64,000 bases of DNA from Mansonella perstans (GCA_037074765.1 JBAMDO010000212.1:1-64000); one strand, 5' to 3'; shown: positions 29,401 to 41,004, counted from the first letter of the stretch. The notes: generated from the sequence alone by a model not told the origin. A program made the numbers and translations.

Positions 29401-30937
29401 ATACCAAATCTACACCATTTTCATCAACTTTACCTTCAACAACATCAAAAATCCATAAAGTAGAAGATGATGAATATCAAGTAACGCCTTTAATAACAAG
29501 AAAACATGAATATACGAAATTGATAGCCACGCAATCAATTTTTGGTTCAGATCGCGGTTCCGTCCTAACTTTAGGTTCTTTATTCTTTTTAAACTGTTTT
29601 TAGTGTTACTTCAGGCATTAGATCAGACTTAAGCGTTTTTCTTAGCATTTTTCATAGCATTTCCGAATTTTACAGGAAACAATCTAAATGGCACTTTGTT
29701 CTCTGCTGGGCTTGGTAATACTACAACTGATAGTACCATCGAGAGTGTTAATTTCTCCACAGGTAAATTATATAAGACATGTATAATTGGAAGCACAAAG
29801 AAAGGCATATTGTTCGCCTGGAAAGAAATTCTTTGGCAAATCTGATAGAACCATTGAGAAAGTAATTACATGTAATGCTAGCTTTAATTTTGGAAGCGGA
29901 GGAGAACTTTTGAGAATGGTATAGCATCAGTCAACAAAAATGATTTTTCCAACACTACCACAATCTACCCTTGTTGTGTATTTAGTAGAGCTGCTTAATG
30001 CGATATTTCATCTAAATCAAGAATAAGCACTGTTTCTTTTGCATTTATTAATAATGATAGTTCCGAAACTATTGAGGATTCAGATATTAGCTTGTTAACA
30101 GAAAAAGATATACCAAACGAAGGTTGTAAAGGAATGCCGGGGTTTTTGTTATATTTTCAAAGTTGAAGAAGGTCTATTTCTGATTGCTATAATGATGAGA
30201 AGATATTAGCTCTTATTTATCAAATTATCCCATAGACGGAATCAAGCCACAATATTAGAAAGATGCCATCTTTGAAAGCATAAGTGCTATCTTCAGAAAA
30301 TAATGGCAAATCAACATTTACAGGCGTAAGCTCGAATGATGGTCGGCATAGCGATTGGATTGCATCACTCTACGGAAGAACATACTATAGTTCAATATTT
30401 TCTACTTTGCAAAATACGGACCATTCAAGACAAGATAGTTCAAAAGAATTGAATGTTCAGCCTTCAACTGAAATACCATTAACTCTTACTGAATTGAATA
30501 TTCTGCCTACAACTAAAGTATCAGTCGCTCTTACTGAATTGAATACTCCGTCTACAAATAAAATATCAGTCGCTGTTACTGAATTGAATATTCCGTCTAC
30601 AAATAAAATATCAGTCGCTGTTACTGAATTGAATATTAAGCCTACAACTAAAATACCAGTCCCTCTTACTGAATTGAATATTCAGTCTACAACTAACATA
30701 CCAATTCATCTTACTGAATTGAATATTCAGCCTGCAATTAAAATACCAGTCACTGTTACTGAAATGAATATTCAGCCTACAACTGAAATATCAGTCGCTG
30801 TTACTTCTAGTGAGTTAATTATGGCTTTTGAAGATAAAGAAAATACCGCAAAGATGGCTTGTCATCTGAAAAATACACAGCCCATTTGGAGTCTCATATG
30901 CGATCTCAGTAAAACATCTGGAATTAAACAGGATTGA
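9684..30937 (+). CDS. Giant secreted multidomain protein: CUB, beta-helix, EGF, cadherin, Ser/Thr-rich repeats
   Basis: I assembled 45 exons by joining reading frames at splice sites. All junction phases agree and the total is 8,325 nt, or 2,774 residues plus stop. The start ATG at 9684 opens a clear signal peptide (MKILIWSTIIFGLFV). Approximate order: CUB-like (15-139), parallel beta-helix (140-576), basic cleavage site RRKR (612-615), EGF-like cluster (616-958), unassigned beta-rich region (959-2297), one cadherin-like repeat (about 2320-2425), Thr/Ser-rich tail with eight 15-residue repeats (2611-2730). No transmembrane segment is seen near the C terminus, so the protein is probably secreted to matrix or cuticle. 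The N-terminal beta-helix resembles that of bark beetle/anakonda, a septate junction protein of insects, but the EGF and cadherin parts are not as in that protein. I do not recognise a named orthologue. Exons are listed in the block entries below. Confidence 0.8.
11706..11797 (+). other. Likely alternative terminal exon with own poly(A) signal
   Basis: After the exon ending at 11559 (phase 1), an acceptor TTCTTCAG at 11705 opens a frame in the correct phase that encodes GILQIIGAKNDPVIMHTF and then TAA at 11759-11761. It is followed by overlapping AATAAA hexamers from 11792. The peptide parallels the constitutive exon at 11907 (GVLHLLGQQDNPILL), so it looks like a duplicated exon that became terminal. 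Use of it would give a 244-residue secreted form holding only the CUB-like region and the helix cap. Confidence 0.55.
13261..13363. repeat. Three-copy 34-35 bp tandem repeat in intron
   Basis: Copies lie at 13261-13295, 13296-13329 and 13330-13363, each built on CATTGGTCATTTGACACAAA followed by AAAGTTTC. The third copy runs into the splice acceptor before the exon at 13369 and supplies part of its pyrimidine tract. Confidence 0.85.
14097..14135. repeat. Perfect 17-bp inverted repeat (hairpin) in intron
   Basis: GGTCATAAACAATTGAT at 14097-14113 is exactly complementary to ATCAATTGTTTATGACC at 14119-14135, separated by the 5-nt loop AAACG. It sits in the 1.1 kb intron between exons 13654-13899 and 14986-15067. 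It could fold in RNA or extrude in DNA; its function is unknown. Confidence 0.95.
14986..17986 (+). other. Block 3 of giant gene: furin-type site and EGF-like cluster
   Basis: Exons 14986-15067, 15364-15453, 15571-15810, 16083-16371, 17051-17212, 17540-17714 and 17879-17986. A linker leads to RRKR (15387-15398), a furin-type site directly before the first EGF Cys. About six Cys-rich EGF/tenascin-like modules follow, such as CSGHGTCVSRNECDCEPMFK and CNNHGLCVNNKCVCETGWTG. A non-EGF insert (exon 17540, containing LVRCTIPHSALPGRYLFNI) resembles an Ig-like/IPT strand pattern, and a last Cys-rich exon ends at 17986. The donor at 15811 (GTTGAT) is unusual. Processing at RRKR would separate the beta-helix from the EGF part. 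Confidence 0.75.
18301..28135 (+). other. Block 4 of giant gene: unassigned beta-rich ectodomain
   Basis: Twenty-three exons: 18301-18399, 18662-18922, 19110-19247, 19629-19859, 20204-20331, 20489-20588, 20762-20992, 21276-21450, 21704-21792, 21914-22024, 22255-22425, 22562-22784, 23088-23331, 23505-23613, 24007-24129, 24856-24985, 25085-25248, 25396-25608, 25843-26073, 26486-26682, 27142-27358, 27515-27718 and 27908-28135. The chain looks extracellular, with many N-x-S/T sequons and alternating beta pattern. Exon 19110 (GKVPVRLLVYQDNEL) resembles a carboxypeptidase-regulatory-like or CNA-B repeat. Exons 23088 and 23505 form a Cys-rich helical segment. Exons 25843-27718 look like Ig-like or FnIII-like sandwiches. 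I recognise no named family with confidence. Confidence 0.7.
19501..19612. repeat. Two-copy 56-bp tandem duplication in intron
   Basis: 19501-19556 and 19557-19612 are near-identical, both beginning CTCCTAAAATGTTGTGATAG and differing at two or three positions. The duplication sits just before the acceptor of the exon at 19629 and looks recent. Confidence 0.9.
28600..29574 (+). other. Block 5 of giant gene: single cadherin-like repeat
   Basis: Exons 28600-28867 and 29110-29574. The sequence IARIQATSASQSAIRYELYS, then YFSMNPETG, VIYLRKEIL and FCATVRAIDDHGYSETTAVI, follows the order of a cadherin repeat, with DxNDN-type calcium sites poorly kept. A single cadherin repeat at the end of a beta-helix/EGF protein is unusual. 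The second exon continues into a Ser/Thr-rich region. Confidence 0.65.
29676..30937 (+). other. Block 6 of giant gene: Ser/Thr-rich tail
   Basis: Exons 29676-29762 and 30324-30937, spliced in phase 1. The tail is rich in Thr and Ser, as in mucin-like O-glycosylated stalks, and contains eight 15-residue repeats. It ends in CDLSKTSGIKQD and TGA at 30935-30937 with no membrane anchor. An extra exon may lie between the two, since 30010-30140 looks weakly coding, but no phase-compatible acceptor was found. Confidence 0.6.
30443..30802 (+). repeat. Eight coding tandem repeats of 45 bp (15 residues)
   Basis: Units start at 30443, 30488, 30533, 30578, 30623, 30668, 30713 and 30758. The consensus protein unit is TELNIQPTTKISVAV, with variants at the Gln/Pro/Thr positions. 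The repeats are in frame and lie in the Thr-rich tail of the giant secreted protein. High similarity between adjacent units suggests copy number may vary between individuals. Confidence 0.95.
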
Positions 30938-31148
30938 AAATTAGGAGTGGAAGTTAGTTTAGGAAAAGAAAGAAATTTACAGGCTTATAAAATATCGCAA
31001 TTCATTTATTTAAAAAAAATCTTTCCAGATAGCTTGACTGTTTACATTTTTTATGTGTTAAGTTCCATAACTACCTGTAACATCAAAAAAAAAGAATTCG
31101 AAATTTAATGTTGTGAATTCAACAGCTATAAACAAATTTTGCTTACAT

Positions 31149-31154
31149 AATAAA
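31149..31154 (+). promoter_or_regulatory. Candidate polyadenylation signal of the giant gene
   Basis: AATAAA lies about 210 bp after the stop at 30937, a reasonable distance for a nematode 3' UTR. The call rests on position and hexamer only. Confidence 0.4.
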
Positions 31155-31540
31155 AACCTTTCGAGAAAGTTTATCGAAGATGAATTGTGAAATGGTGGAA
31201 TTTCATTAAACAGTCATCCAATGGTGGTAAGAAAAAATGACCAAGTTTTGGTCATTTCTTCATTTCCTATTTTAATTCGAACAACTATTTTTGGAAATTA
31301 TTTAAACAATTATCATGAATTATGAATGTGACGAAGATTCTATGTATTGTATCGTATGTCATAGATGTTAAAGAAAACAAAAAAACTGCATGCAGAAATG
31401 TAGCGGTAGTGAACTTCACGTATTGCTACATGTGAATAATTATACATTAATTAAAAATATATTTAAAAATATATTTTACATGTTTAATTAAATATACTTC
31501 CTTTTATTATCATCATTTTTGATGGAAACTTTTCCTTTTA

Positions 31541-31662
31541 TATTTATCAGTGATTTTTCATTTTCTTAATTTCGTGCCAATTTGAATTCCATTCCTTCAT
31601 ATATTTATCAGTGATTTTTCATTTTCTTAATGTCATGCCAATTTGATTTCTATGCCAATTTG
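31541..31662. repeat. Two-copy tandem duplication, about 61 bp
   Basis: TATTTATCAGTGATTTTTCA occurs at 31541 and again at 31602, with matching flanks through GCCAATTTGA. The second copy has further local rearrangement, repeating ATGCCAATTTGA. Confidence 0.85.
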
Positions 31663-34600
31663 AATTCCGTGATTATACCGCTAGTATCATTGGGAAATTA
31701 AAATGTGTAATGAAGTATGGTTATACAGTAAATAATTATTGGAATCAAAATAGGTATGGGATATGATCACTTCACAAAATGTGAAAGTAATAAAAACAGT
31801 TAACAGAAATCAGAAAATGTGAAATGATGCATATCACAATATTGCATTCAGCTGAAATTTATGAACAAGTACTGAAAAGTAACATGTATCATTAGGCGCA
31901 CTCTAAGAGCCAAAATTTTTACATTAAAATGAACGAAGAATTCTTGGACCTATATGTCAGGACCATTTTAGAGGAACTCAGAATCTGTTAGAATTATGTT
32001 AGAATTACATTGTCAGGACCATTCAGCAGTTAGAACACAAAGGTCATGCCAGGACTTAAATGTTTAGAAGTCTTGACCGGCCTTTTCTTTATGCCACTTC
32101 AAGAAAGGTCACCGAATGTCATGTCCTTTAGATCTTTCGTGTCAGATTTACATCACTTTTTACGTTGCGAAATGCAGAAATTGCATATTAAGTAATTTCC
32201 GGTTTTTTTTTGTTAAAAAATTTTTGAAATATGAAGCCTATTTCTATCAAGCACTATTCTCTTGTGAATCCTCAATGATGATAAATTTTCACGATAAATT
32301 ATTGATTTCCTAGAGGAATTTCAAACACAGATTTTGAGGATGTTAATTGGAAATAAAATTTTTGTTTTTTCAAAGACAGCTAATTAGACAGTTCAACTTT
32401 CAATTTCTTTGTAATTTAATAATAGATTTAGCCTTAATAACTGTTATCGTTTTTTCCTATCTCTTTCCCTTCAGCCATTGTTTCAATGTTTAATAATTAG
32501 CAAATGGTTATAAACATAATTTTAACTTTGTTTGTTTCAATGCTTGATTCCTATTCAGTTAGTCTAACCACCTTACTTATCTTAATTAATTAGAAGAGAG
32601 GAAAAGAGAAACGAAACAAATAGATTCGTTGCGATGTAATTATTCAGCAACAATGATATAATGGGCTCTCTTCACTTCTGTCTTTTGTGCTACTTTATTA
32701 TCCATCCATCCGCTGCTAGTAGGCCTTTCTAAGGCCTTTGTTAGTCTTTAGTTTCTAAAGAGACAAAACAAAAAAGCTGCATAGATATGCCGATGATAGC
32801 CATACGTTTTACTTCATTATTCCATTTACACAACTCTTTAACACTCCCACTCAATACTGATTTTTTGTCTTTCAAACTATCCTAAGCAACGATTTTTTTT
32901 TTTAACTTGCTTATTAAGGTTATGCAGAGAAGTAAAAAAAAAAAAAAAAAAAAAAATTGTTTGAAGAATTAGCAGTTAATGTGTTAACGAGAAATATCGA
33001 CATCCGTGAGTTGGCCTCAAAAATTAACAGCTCAGGCTTAAATATGCTTGGCTTCATCTAATGCGATGGCCAGAATGTTTTCATATTAAAAGGCTTAAGA
33101 GGACATGCCTAGTACTTCTTTTGCCCGTTTGCTCCATTGGTCCTCCCTTTATTCCTCCTGTTTACTTTATTTTATTTCAGTTCACACCGTCATATTATAC
33201 TGTTTTATTCACATTTCCTCATCTCTCTTCTCATTGCATTTATGAATTTCACCAATAAATTCTTTCATTATTTTGGTGCATTTTCCTCAATAATAATTTA
33301 TCAGCAACATACCGGAACATCTAATGGCGGTCTTTCAAAAATCGAAATAATGATAGCTTGATTGACATTAAAATCTTGATTTTAAGAATGAATTAATGCA
33401 CCTTATAATTTCGCGGATTTAATTAGAAAAATTGCATATTCTTAACAAAGATCACTGGGGAAGATCATTCTCGAAGGTTTTTTTTCCTTTTCGAGAAATT
33501 AATCACGCTTATGGCAACTTTTTTTAGTATTTCAACTACAAAATGAAAGAATCATTTCATCGTTGAAATGTTTTACACGCAAGCTATGAAAGACCATATT
33601 ATCAGTATAATAATTACAAATGTATTGGTAAAAATGTTTTAAATTTCGTCGTAAGTTAAAGTAATTAATTAGATAATGACAAAATGCATTTAAATGAAGA
33701 GTATCAAATCGATATTGGCAATTATCTGAATGCTAAGAAAAAACTGTTCAAAAATTTGTTCAAAGAAATGAAAATTTCAGTTAGATGCTTGGCCTTATTT
33801 GTTCGTTTAGTTTTCACATTCAGGATTTGTACTTCAATTAATTAGTTTGATGTTATTGTGAAGTAAACACTTTTGTCATTTGCCTGTATATATATGTAAT
33901 ATTTTTAAATAAGTCAAATTGACTGAAGTAATTAAAATAGTTCATTTAATTTGAAGTTTTTCTAGCCAAATTAATTCAAAGATTGTTCAAATTTCGTATT
34001 GTAGGGAAAAGCCATGAGAAGATAAAAATGAATAAAGAAAAATTTAGAAGTGAATTGAGGAAGCAATAGCAAATATTCTGAATGGCCTATTTCGTCCAAT
34101 TCCCCTAATTTACGGATGAGATTGTTTTCCAAGAAAATTTTATTTGCCGCATCGGTTAAAATTGAAATAAAAGATTTGAGAATGTCAATCAAAAAATGAA
34201 AAAAGCGAAGCATGGAAAAAATATGAAATAAGCTATCAGTGAAAATAATGAAAAATTTAAATATTTTAAATAGAACTTACTTTTTTATCTTTTTAAATGA
34301 AAGCTAACTCATTTAGCATTAATACTATTCTCATTGAGCTCTGTAGATCACTCTACATTTCGTTTTCTTACCGCTGAACTGATACCGTTCATTTCAGCGG
34401 AGCTTAAACTAAAATTAGCTACAAGCTTTTCAATCAGTTAACTTCAGTCGCAAACACAAACTGTTGTTGGAAGATAATATCCTTGAATAACATTCACATC
34501 ATGTTGCTTATTTCCTGAAACATTTTCAGGATTGCACATTTCTTTAGCATACAAATATTTGTATTGTTTATGTACTTTACATCTTTTCAATTAAGCAGTC

Positions 34601-34951
34601 TAGTTGAATTCTAATGCTGAATTTTGGATTCAGTATTGAAGTAATTTATTTTGACCTCTTAAAACAGGCTTCTCAAACATTTCTTCTATTTCAATTCATA
34701 TTTGTTTCATATTCTTGAAATTTCACCATGAGAATCATAGGAAATAGAGCAAAAAGGCGAAGCAAAACTTTTTAATAGAATCAGAAAATAGACTTAACTT
34801 CCTAAAACTTTCATTTAGCTTTTACCAAACTTGGCATAGAAAATATCATTTGTGTTATCGGAAATTTCATATCGGGTCCTATCACTATTCTTACCAATCA
34901 ATTTTATCAATAATTCAATCTCAATTCCTGTTTCTTGGTTATATTAACTTT

Positions 34952-35019
34952 ATAGCATTCGTATAAATATCATCCAAGTAGGCGAATAGCATTCGTATAA
35001 ATATCATCCAAGTACTGAA
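34952..35019. repeat. Two-copy 34-bp tandem duplication
   Basis: ATAGCATTCGTATAAATATC occurs at 34952 and again at 34986, followed in both cases by ATCCAAGTA. It lies in intergenic DNA about 0.9 kb before the convertase gene. Confidence 0.85.
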
Positions 35020-35909
35020 ATGATTAGTTTCGGATGTAGATATCAATAGATGTATCTTCCTCATAATCATATGCATGGATATAAGAGGAATCAGAAATAG
35101 CAAGCTATTGTCTGTCAATGGAAAATCAAATCTCTAATTCTAATTAATTTCATATATGCTCCCTAAACCCGAAAGTTATGAGACATTGAAAAAATAGCCA
35201 AAGTCAAAAAGATCACTATGTTATATTGCTTGAAAAAACTTTGACAATATACCAAACTTTTAAGAGGATATATTAGATCAAAGCATAAAAAAAAAAAAAA
35301 AAGTGGCAATTTAATCTTTTTTTGCTAATAAATCATATTTCAATTAAAAATTAAATATGAATTTTTTTTTTTTTTTGATAGTTATTTGATAAAAAAAAAA
35401 TGGCATTTTCTCAAATTTCATCACTTCAATTTGTAGCATTTTCACTTATTCTAGCTTCAATATAGCAAAAATTAATTATTCTTTCATAAAGGCACAGAAT
35501 ATAAATGAGGCTATAACTTTTTACACTTGATAAGATTTATTAATTTGTATCTTTTCAGCAATTGACGAAGAAGCAACTTTCAATTAAGTGAATGAAAAAA
35601 TTAATATCGGTTAAGATGGCTTTGCATGCATGTGAAGCCTATAAATTCTCCTTTCATTTAATTATATCTCAAAGCTTCTTGGCTTATTTATCGATTGCAC
35701 TATATGAGAGTGTCTCATGTCCTATGAGACACATAATGAGATATAGTTTTTATCTTTCCTTTCCATTATCTGATCTTATTTGTTTCTTTTTATCAATGTT
35801 AAAGGTTAAAGTTTTTATATAAGTGAAATATTTATTGAAAAATTCATCTTAAAATTTCATCTTAAAATAATTTGCATATTAATTTATCAATACTTTTTAA
35901 TTTATAGAT

Positions 35910-38900
35910 ATGAGAAGATGGCATATGTGGCAACAGTGTAGTATATACGGTATTCTGTTGTTTATAATTTGTACATCTACCAGTGCAGTTCAAGTATATA
36001 CCAATCATTTTCATGTCCGTATTAAACATCCGGGTATTGAGAATGCACATTCAATAGCTAAACGACATGGCTTTATTAATCGTGGACCTGTAAGTTCAAT
36101 TTGTATTTACTTATATAATTTTATATTTTAAATATTTCGTAACTAATAAATATCATATAATTTTATAAAATAAACGTGGCAATTGGATTGCCATCTTTAT
36201 AAAGAGCATAGCCTCACTTAATTGATACTACTTTTAAATATTGTTATTCATCACTGAAATGTTTAACTTGTTGCGATAAATAGTTCAGCATGTATTTATG
36301 TAGTTAGTATTGCAAGAAACTATTGTTTTATTGAAACATCTTATTTATATAGCAAATTTTATCTTTCTCATTTTTAAAATTAATATCACATTAATTTGGA
36401 TTATTGTAATTATTTTATTTTAGGTTTGTTAAAAAATCACTCAGTTTATTTATTTTTTTCCAGTTACTCAATTCTCCTGTACTTTGCATTGTGCGTACGA
36501 ACAGATAATGAAATTCGAAAACTTTCTATTCAAATTTTCACAACTATTATTTTTTTTTAAAGGTTCTTGGCTCCACAACTAATTGGCATTTTGTTCACCC
36601 GGCACTATCATATGCGCGTACAAAACGGTCCTATACTCATTTTAAGAAATTAAATGACGATCGTGATGTGAGTAATTTTGAAAAAGAAAACTTCAACCAG
36701 AAAAATAACATTAACTGGAAGCAAAAGGAATTAATGAAAGATCAAATGATCCTAAATCTGAAAATAAATCATTTACTTTAGGTATTACATGTGGAACAGT
36801 TAGCAGGTTTTAAACGTGTGAAACGAGGATACAGGTAAGTATTTACATTGATTTAAACTACATAAGATTGCAAAAAAAAATAACACCGATTAGTGGAATA
36901 TTTTCAATTAAAGATTATTTTGAAAATTGAATTTTCGAAATGCTAAAAGTACTTTTTGCTTAAAAGGTGAATTTTAGACTGATCTATCTATGATTGACAA
37001 CGCTGATTTTTAGAGCATTGGAGGAACGATTACAGAAGCAACTTGATTTCAGTGCAGCGCAATCACCAACTGATCCGTTGTATCCGTATCAGTGGTATTT
37101 GGTAAGGAAGTATACATATATTTTCACACTTACGCAAATTCCAAATTATTTTAAGTAAAATATACGTTTTTTCTTTTAACTTATATGAAGTTAATAATAG
37201 AGGCAAAAAACTTTGGTTTCAAATCAAAATTTGATTGCTAAAAATGATACTTAAAAAAAAAACATTGGTATGTTTAAAGTGTTTTTTTTCTTTAGAATAA
37301 TATTGGACAAGCGAATGGTAAGCCACGGTTAGATTTAAATGTCGAGAAAGCTTGGGTACTTGGTATTACTGGTAAAAATATAACCACAGCTATTATGGAT
37401 GATGGCATCGATTATATGCATCCTGATCTAGCGAACAACTTTGTAAGTTCTTTCGTTATCCGATCAATGCCGAGGCCTGAATTTAATGTAAACGCTTTGT
37501 CTATGATGCAACTGCATCCGGCTTGGTCAAGTATAGTCTTTCGAGAGAAGTTTATTAATCCTTCTGTAGTTTATATCAATCTAGCATACTGTTTAATCTT
37601 CTGGAAGAAATTTGAGTTATTTCGAACATTTTTACTCCTCTTGTTTAAAATATCAAAACCTCGAGTAGCTATAATTGCTCTTTGCAGAATGCAAGAGCTA
37701 GTTATGACTTTAGTTCCAATGACCCATTTCCTTATCCAAGGTATACGGACGATTGGTTCAATTCACACGGAACACGGTTTGTTAATTCAAAAACTTTTCT
37801 TTCAATGTATTTTTTTTATTCCGATTTTTTGTGTACTACTTTACTTTTTTTGTGAAGTATTATTTTATTATCAGTGCACTATTGACCCTAAGATCAAATG
37901 TCTGAATGCTTAAGAGCCTTCATCTGTTATGCTTTTTATACGATAGTCAGTGAGGCGACAAATATTTAGAAAAACGTCATAATATGATGGTTTCGTTTGA
38001 AAATGTATTGCTTTCTTGCAAATTGAATTTGAAAATTCTGGATTACAGCTGTGCTGGTGAAATAGCAGCAGCACGCGATAATGGTATTTGCGGTGTGGGT
38101 GTTGCATATGATAGTAAAGTTGCCGGTATTCGGATGCTGGATCAACCTTACATGACTGATCTCATCGAGGTGTCATAAAAGTTTTTGAAGAATTCTGAAA
38201 AAAGTTCTCATTTTTACCCTAAAACTAAAATAAATAAATGAAAAAATACATTTTCAAAATTTCTATGACGGAAATTACTGCTTTAAAGAAGATTAAAGAA
38301 AATATAAAAATGTAGGATTGGTATTTTCATTAGGTGAAAGTTTGGAATTTACTTTTGCAAACGTTGATCTGGATTTAAAAAAAAAAATTCTATTTCCTAT
38401 ATGACATTCATTTCAGGCTAATTCAATGAGTCATGAGCCAAATCTGATTCATATTTATTCTGCGAGCTGGGGACCAACTGATGATGGGAAAACGGTAGAT
38501 GGACCACGTAATGCAACGATGCGCGCTATTGTTAAGGGTGTTAATGAGGCTAGTTGCGCTCTATGCAGCTCTTTTGGCTAATTGTTTTTGAAACAATTCT
38601 AATTTGCAATATTGGAATTTATAAATTCTAATACATAAAGTGAGTATCTTTTTTCAAGGAAATTTCTCATTGATTTTTCCATTTTTCAAGGGACGTAATG
38701 GTTTGGGATCAATTTTTGTATGGGCCAGCGGTGATGGCGGTGAGGAAGATGATTGTAACTGTGATGGTTATGCCGCTTCAATGTGGACCATTTCAATTAA
38801 TTCCGCAATTAATAGTGGCGAAAATGCTCACTATGACGAGTATTTTATACTAATTCCATTATTTGCATAATAGCGAAAGCAAATGAAAAAACATAAATCA

Positions 38901-40373
38901 CTGACTGACCAGAAATGTCAAGGACTGATTACCTAAATATTAGAATTTATTAATAAAATTAAAGACCCATATGAACCTTTGGAAACTTTAAGCACAATGC
39001 TATTTGGAAAAAAAACTTTTAGAAGCTGTTCTTCTACATTAGCTTCAACATTTTCGAACGGAGGACGAAATCCGGAAACTGGAGTAGCAACTACGGATTT
39101 GTATAGTCGTTGCACGCGATCACATAGTGGAACATCAGCAGCAGCACCGGAAGCAGCTGGTGTTTTTGCTCTAGCACTGGAAGCAAATCCATTGCTTACT
39201 TGGTGCAAATATAATTTTAATTATTTTGCTTTAATTTTTACAATCATAATAGCAATTTTTTTTTCATGTTTGTAAGATGAAAATTTATGGAATTTCCAGG
39301 TAAATTAATTTTATAAATTTCATATTTATATTGGAAATTTTCAAGAAATATTTAGGCGTGATTTGCAACATCTAACTGTGCTAACATCAACACGAAATTC
39401 ACTGTTTGATGGACGATGCAGGGATTTACCAGACTTAGGCATTGCGGTATGACTGTGTAAATTTATTTTCAAATAGGCTAGCAATTAAAAAAATAATTGT
39501 GCTTGTATTCAACAAGCAGAGCTTAATTAAATTAGAACTAGACTTGAGCTGAACAATTTTCAACAAATAGAGCTAAACTAAATTAGTCAGAACAGTTAAC
39601 AGCAAAAATATAGGCATATTCATTCCTTTATACAAACAAACACATATATATATATATAGGTATATATACATATGTAATATGTAGGTATACACACGAAATT
39701 AGTTGATCACTTCAGGAAAGCAACGGAAAAAATAGTAAAAATGAAATCAATAATTGCACTCATTTTGAATGGAAGATGAATGGTGTCGGTTTGGAATTTA
39801 ATCATCTGTTTGGTTTTGGTGTATTGGATGCAGCTGAAATGGTTATGTTGGCGATGGTTTGGAAAACAGCACCTCCGCGATTCCACTGCGAAGCGGGAAC
39901 CATTGCTACATCACAGTAAATATTTGTTTTCCGTTATTGTATTTAGTTATTAGTATCAGTATTATAGGATGTGCAGGTTTTTGCTATACAAAATGAAATT
40001 CACCTTCTGGGAGTTAATTTTCTTTATTTTTTTTAATTAGAATAAAATTAATTGCTATTGCTTCATTATACTTGAAAAGTTAGAAATGATAAAATTAACA
40101 ATTTTAAGTAAATTTCAAAATATTTTAGCAAAATCCCCTCAACTGGAAATCTTGTGTTGGAATTAATTACTGATGCATGTATGGGAACTTCGACAGAAGT
40201 TAATTATTTGGAGCATGTACAAGCTGTTGTTACATTAAATAGTAGTCGACGTGGTGACACTACCCTTTATTTGGTGTCACCATCTGGTACACAGTGTGTT
40301 TTATCTTCCTTTTTTTTTGAAACATTTGGGAAGTTAAATAAATTATTGAAGTAGATAAATTACCAACCATATG

Positions 40374-40404
<31 letters not shown>

Positions 40405-41004
40405 TGTACTATATAGTATTGCTAGTAATTTTTAATGAGAAATTTCGAACCGGTTTCTTTGAAAATAATAAGGATAAACGGAATTTTTACTAGAAATTTG
40501 ATGTCAGATAAATTTTACAAATGTAAAATACAATTCTGATCATTTTTTAAACAATTCTACAGAACAATGATTTTATCTCGACGGCCAAAAGATAATGATA
40601 ACAAAATTGGATTCACAAATTGGCCTTTTATGACCACACATACTTGGGGTGAGAATCCACGTGGCAAATGGCGCCTGATTGTTCGATTTCAGGTATTTAA
40701 AATACTAAAATTTAGTCAATTTTGATTTAAATGTTCGGAATTGCTGATTCTAAACATTCTTGATGAATAACAGTTCAACAAGTACAGTTATTACTAAATA
40801 TTCATTCATGTTGCAAACAGATCTCTTTAATGACTTACTTTGTAGGGTAGCGATAAGAATCATGGTATGGTGAAGAAATTCACCCTAATGCTTCATGGTA
40901 CCAAAGACCCACCGTATACTGATATTGAACCACTTCAAGGACATGTGAACAGTAAACTAAAACTGGTACAGAAAGCACATAAACGTGCTGCATTTCGTCG
41001 CTAA
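35910..41004 (+). CDS. egl-3: Prohormone convertase 2 (neuroendocrine subtilisin-like protease)
   Basis: Fifteen exons, all in phase: 35910-36089, 36563-36667, 36782-36834, 37014-37101, 37296-37442, 37688-37776, 38049-38169, 38417-38548, 38691-38839, 39023-39202, 39356-39446, 39716-39915, 40129-40293, 40563-40692 and 40846-41004; 662 residues. Signal peptide, prodomain ending in RVKR before GYR, subtilisin catalytic domain and P domain. Catalytic residues: D177 (MDDGID), H218 (HGTRC), S393 (SGTSAAAP). The oxyanion residue is D320 in WASGDGG, the hallmark of PC2 rather than furin or PC1. It cleaves neuropeptide precursors at dibasic sites in dense-core vesicles, with 7B2 as the known chaperone. 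The ATG at 35910 follows TTTATAG by two bases, a possible spliced-leader acceptor. Intron 38549-38690 starts with GC. Confidence 0.96.
38549..38690 (+). other. GC-AG intron in the convertase gene
   Basis: The reading frame runs through KGVNE to 38548 and resumes with GRNGLGS at 38691, exactly as in PC2 homologues. The intron therefore begins GCTAGT and ends TTTTTCAAG. The nearest GT donor (38537 region) would bring in a stop codon and lose conserved residues. Confidence 0.85.

Larger units (their letters stand above)
31155..35900. other. Intergenic, AT-rich, no supported gene
   Basis: About 4.7 kb with no convincing coding segment. It holds A runs (for example 32935-32956) and two local tandem duplications described separately. 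The right end should carry the promoter of the convertase gene. Confidence 0.6.
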
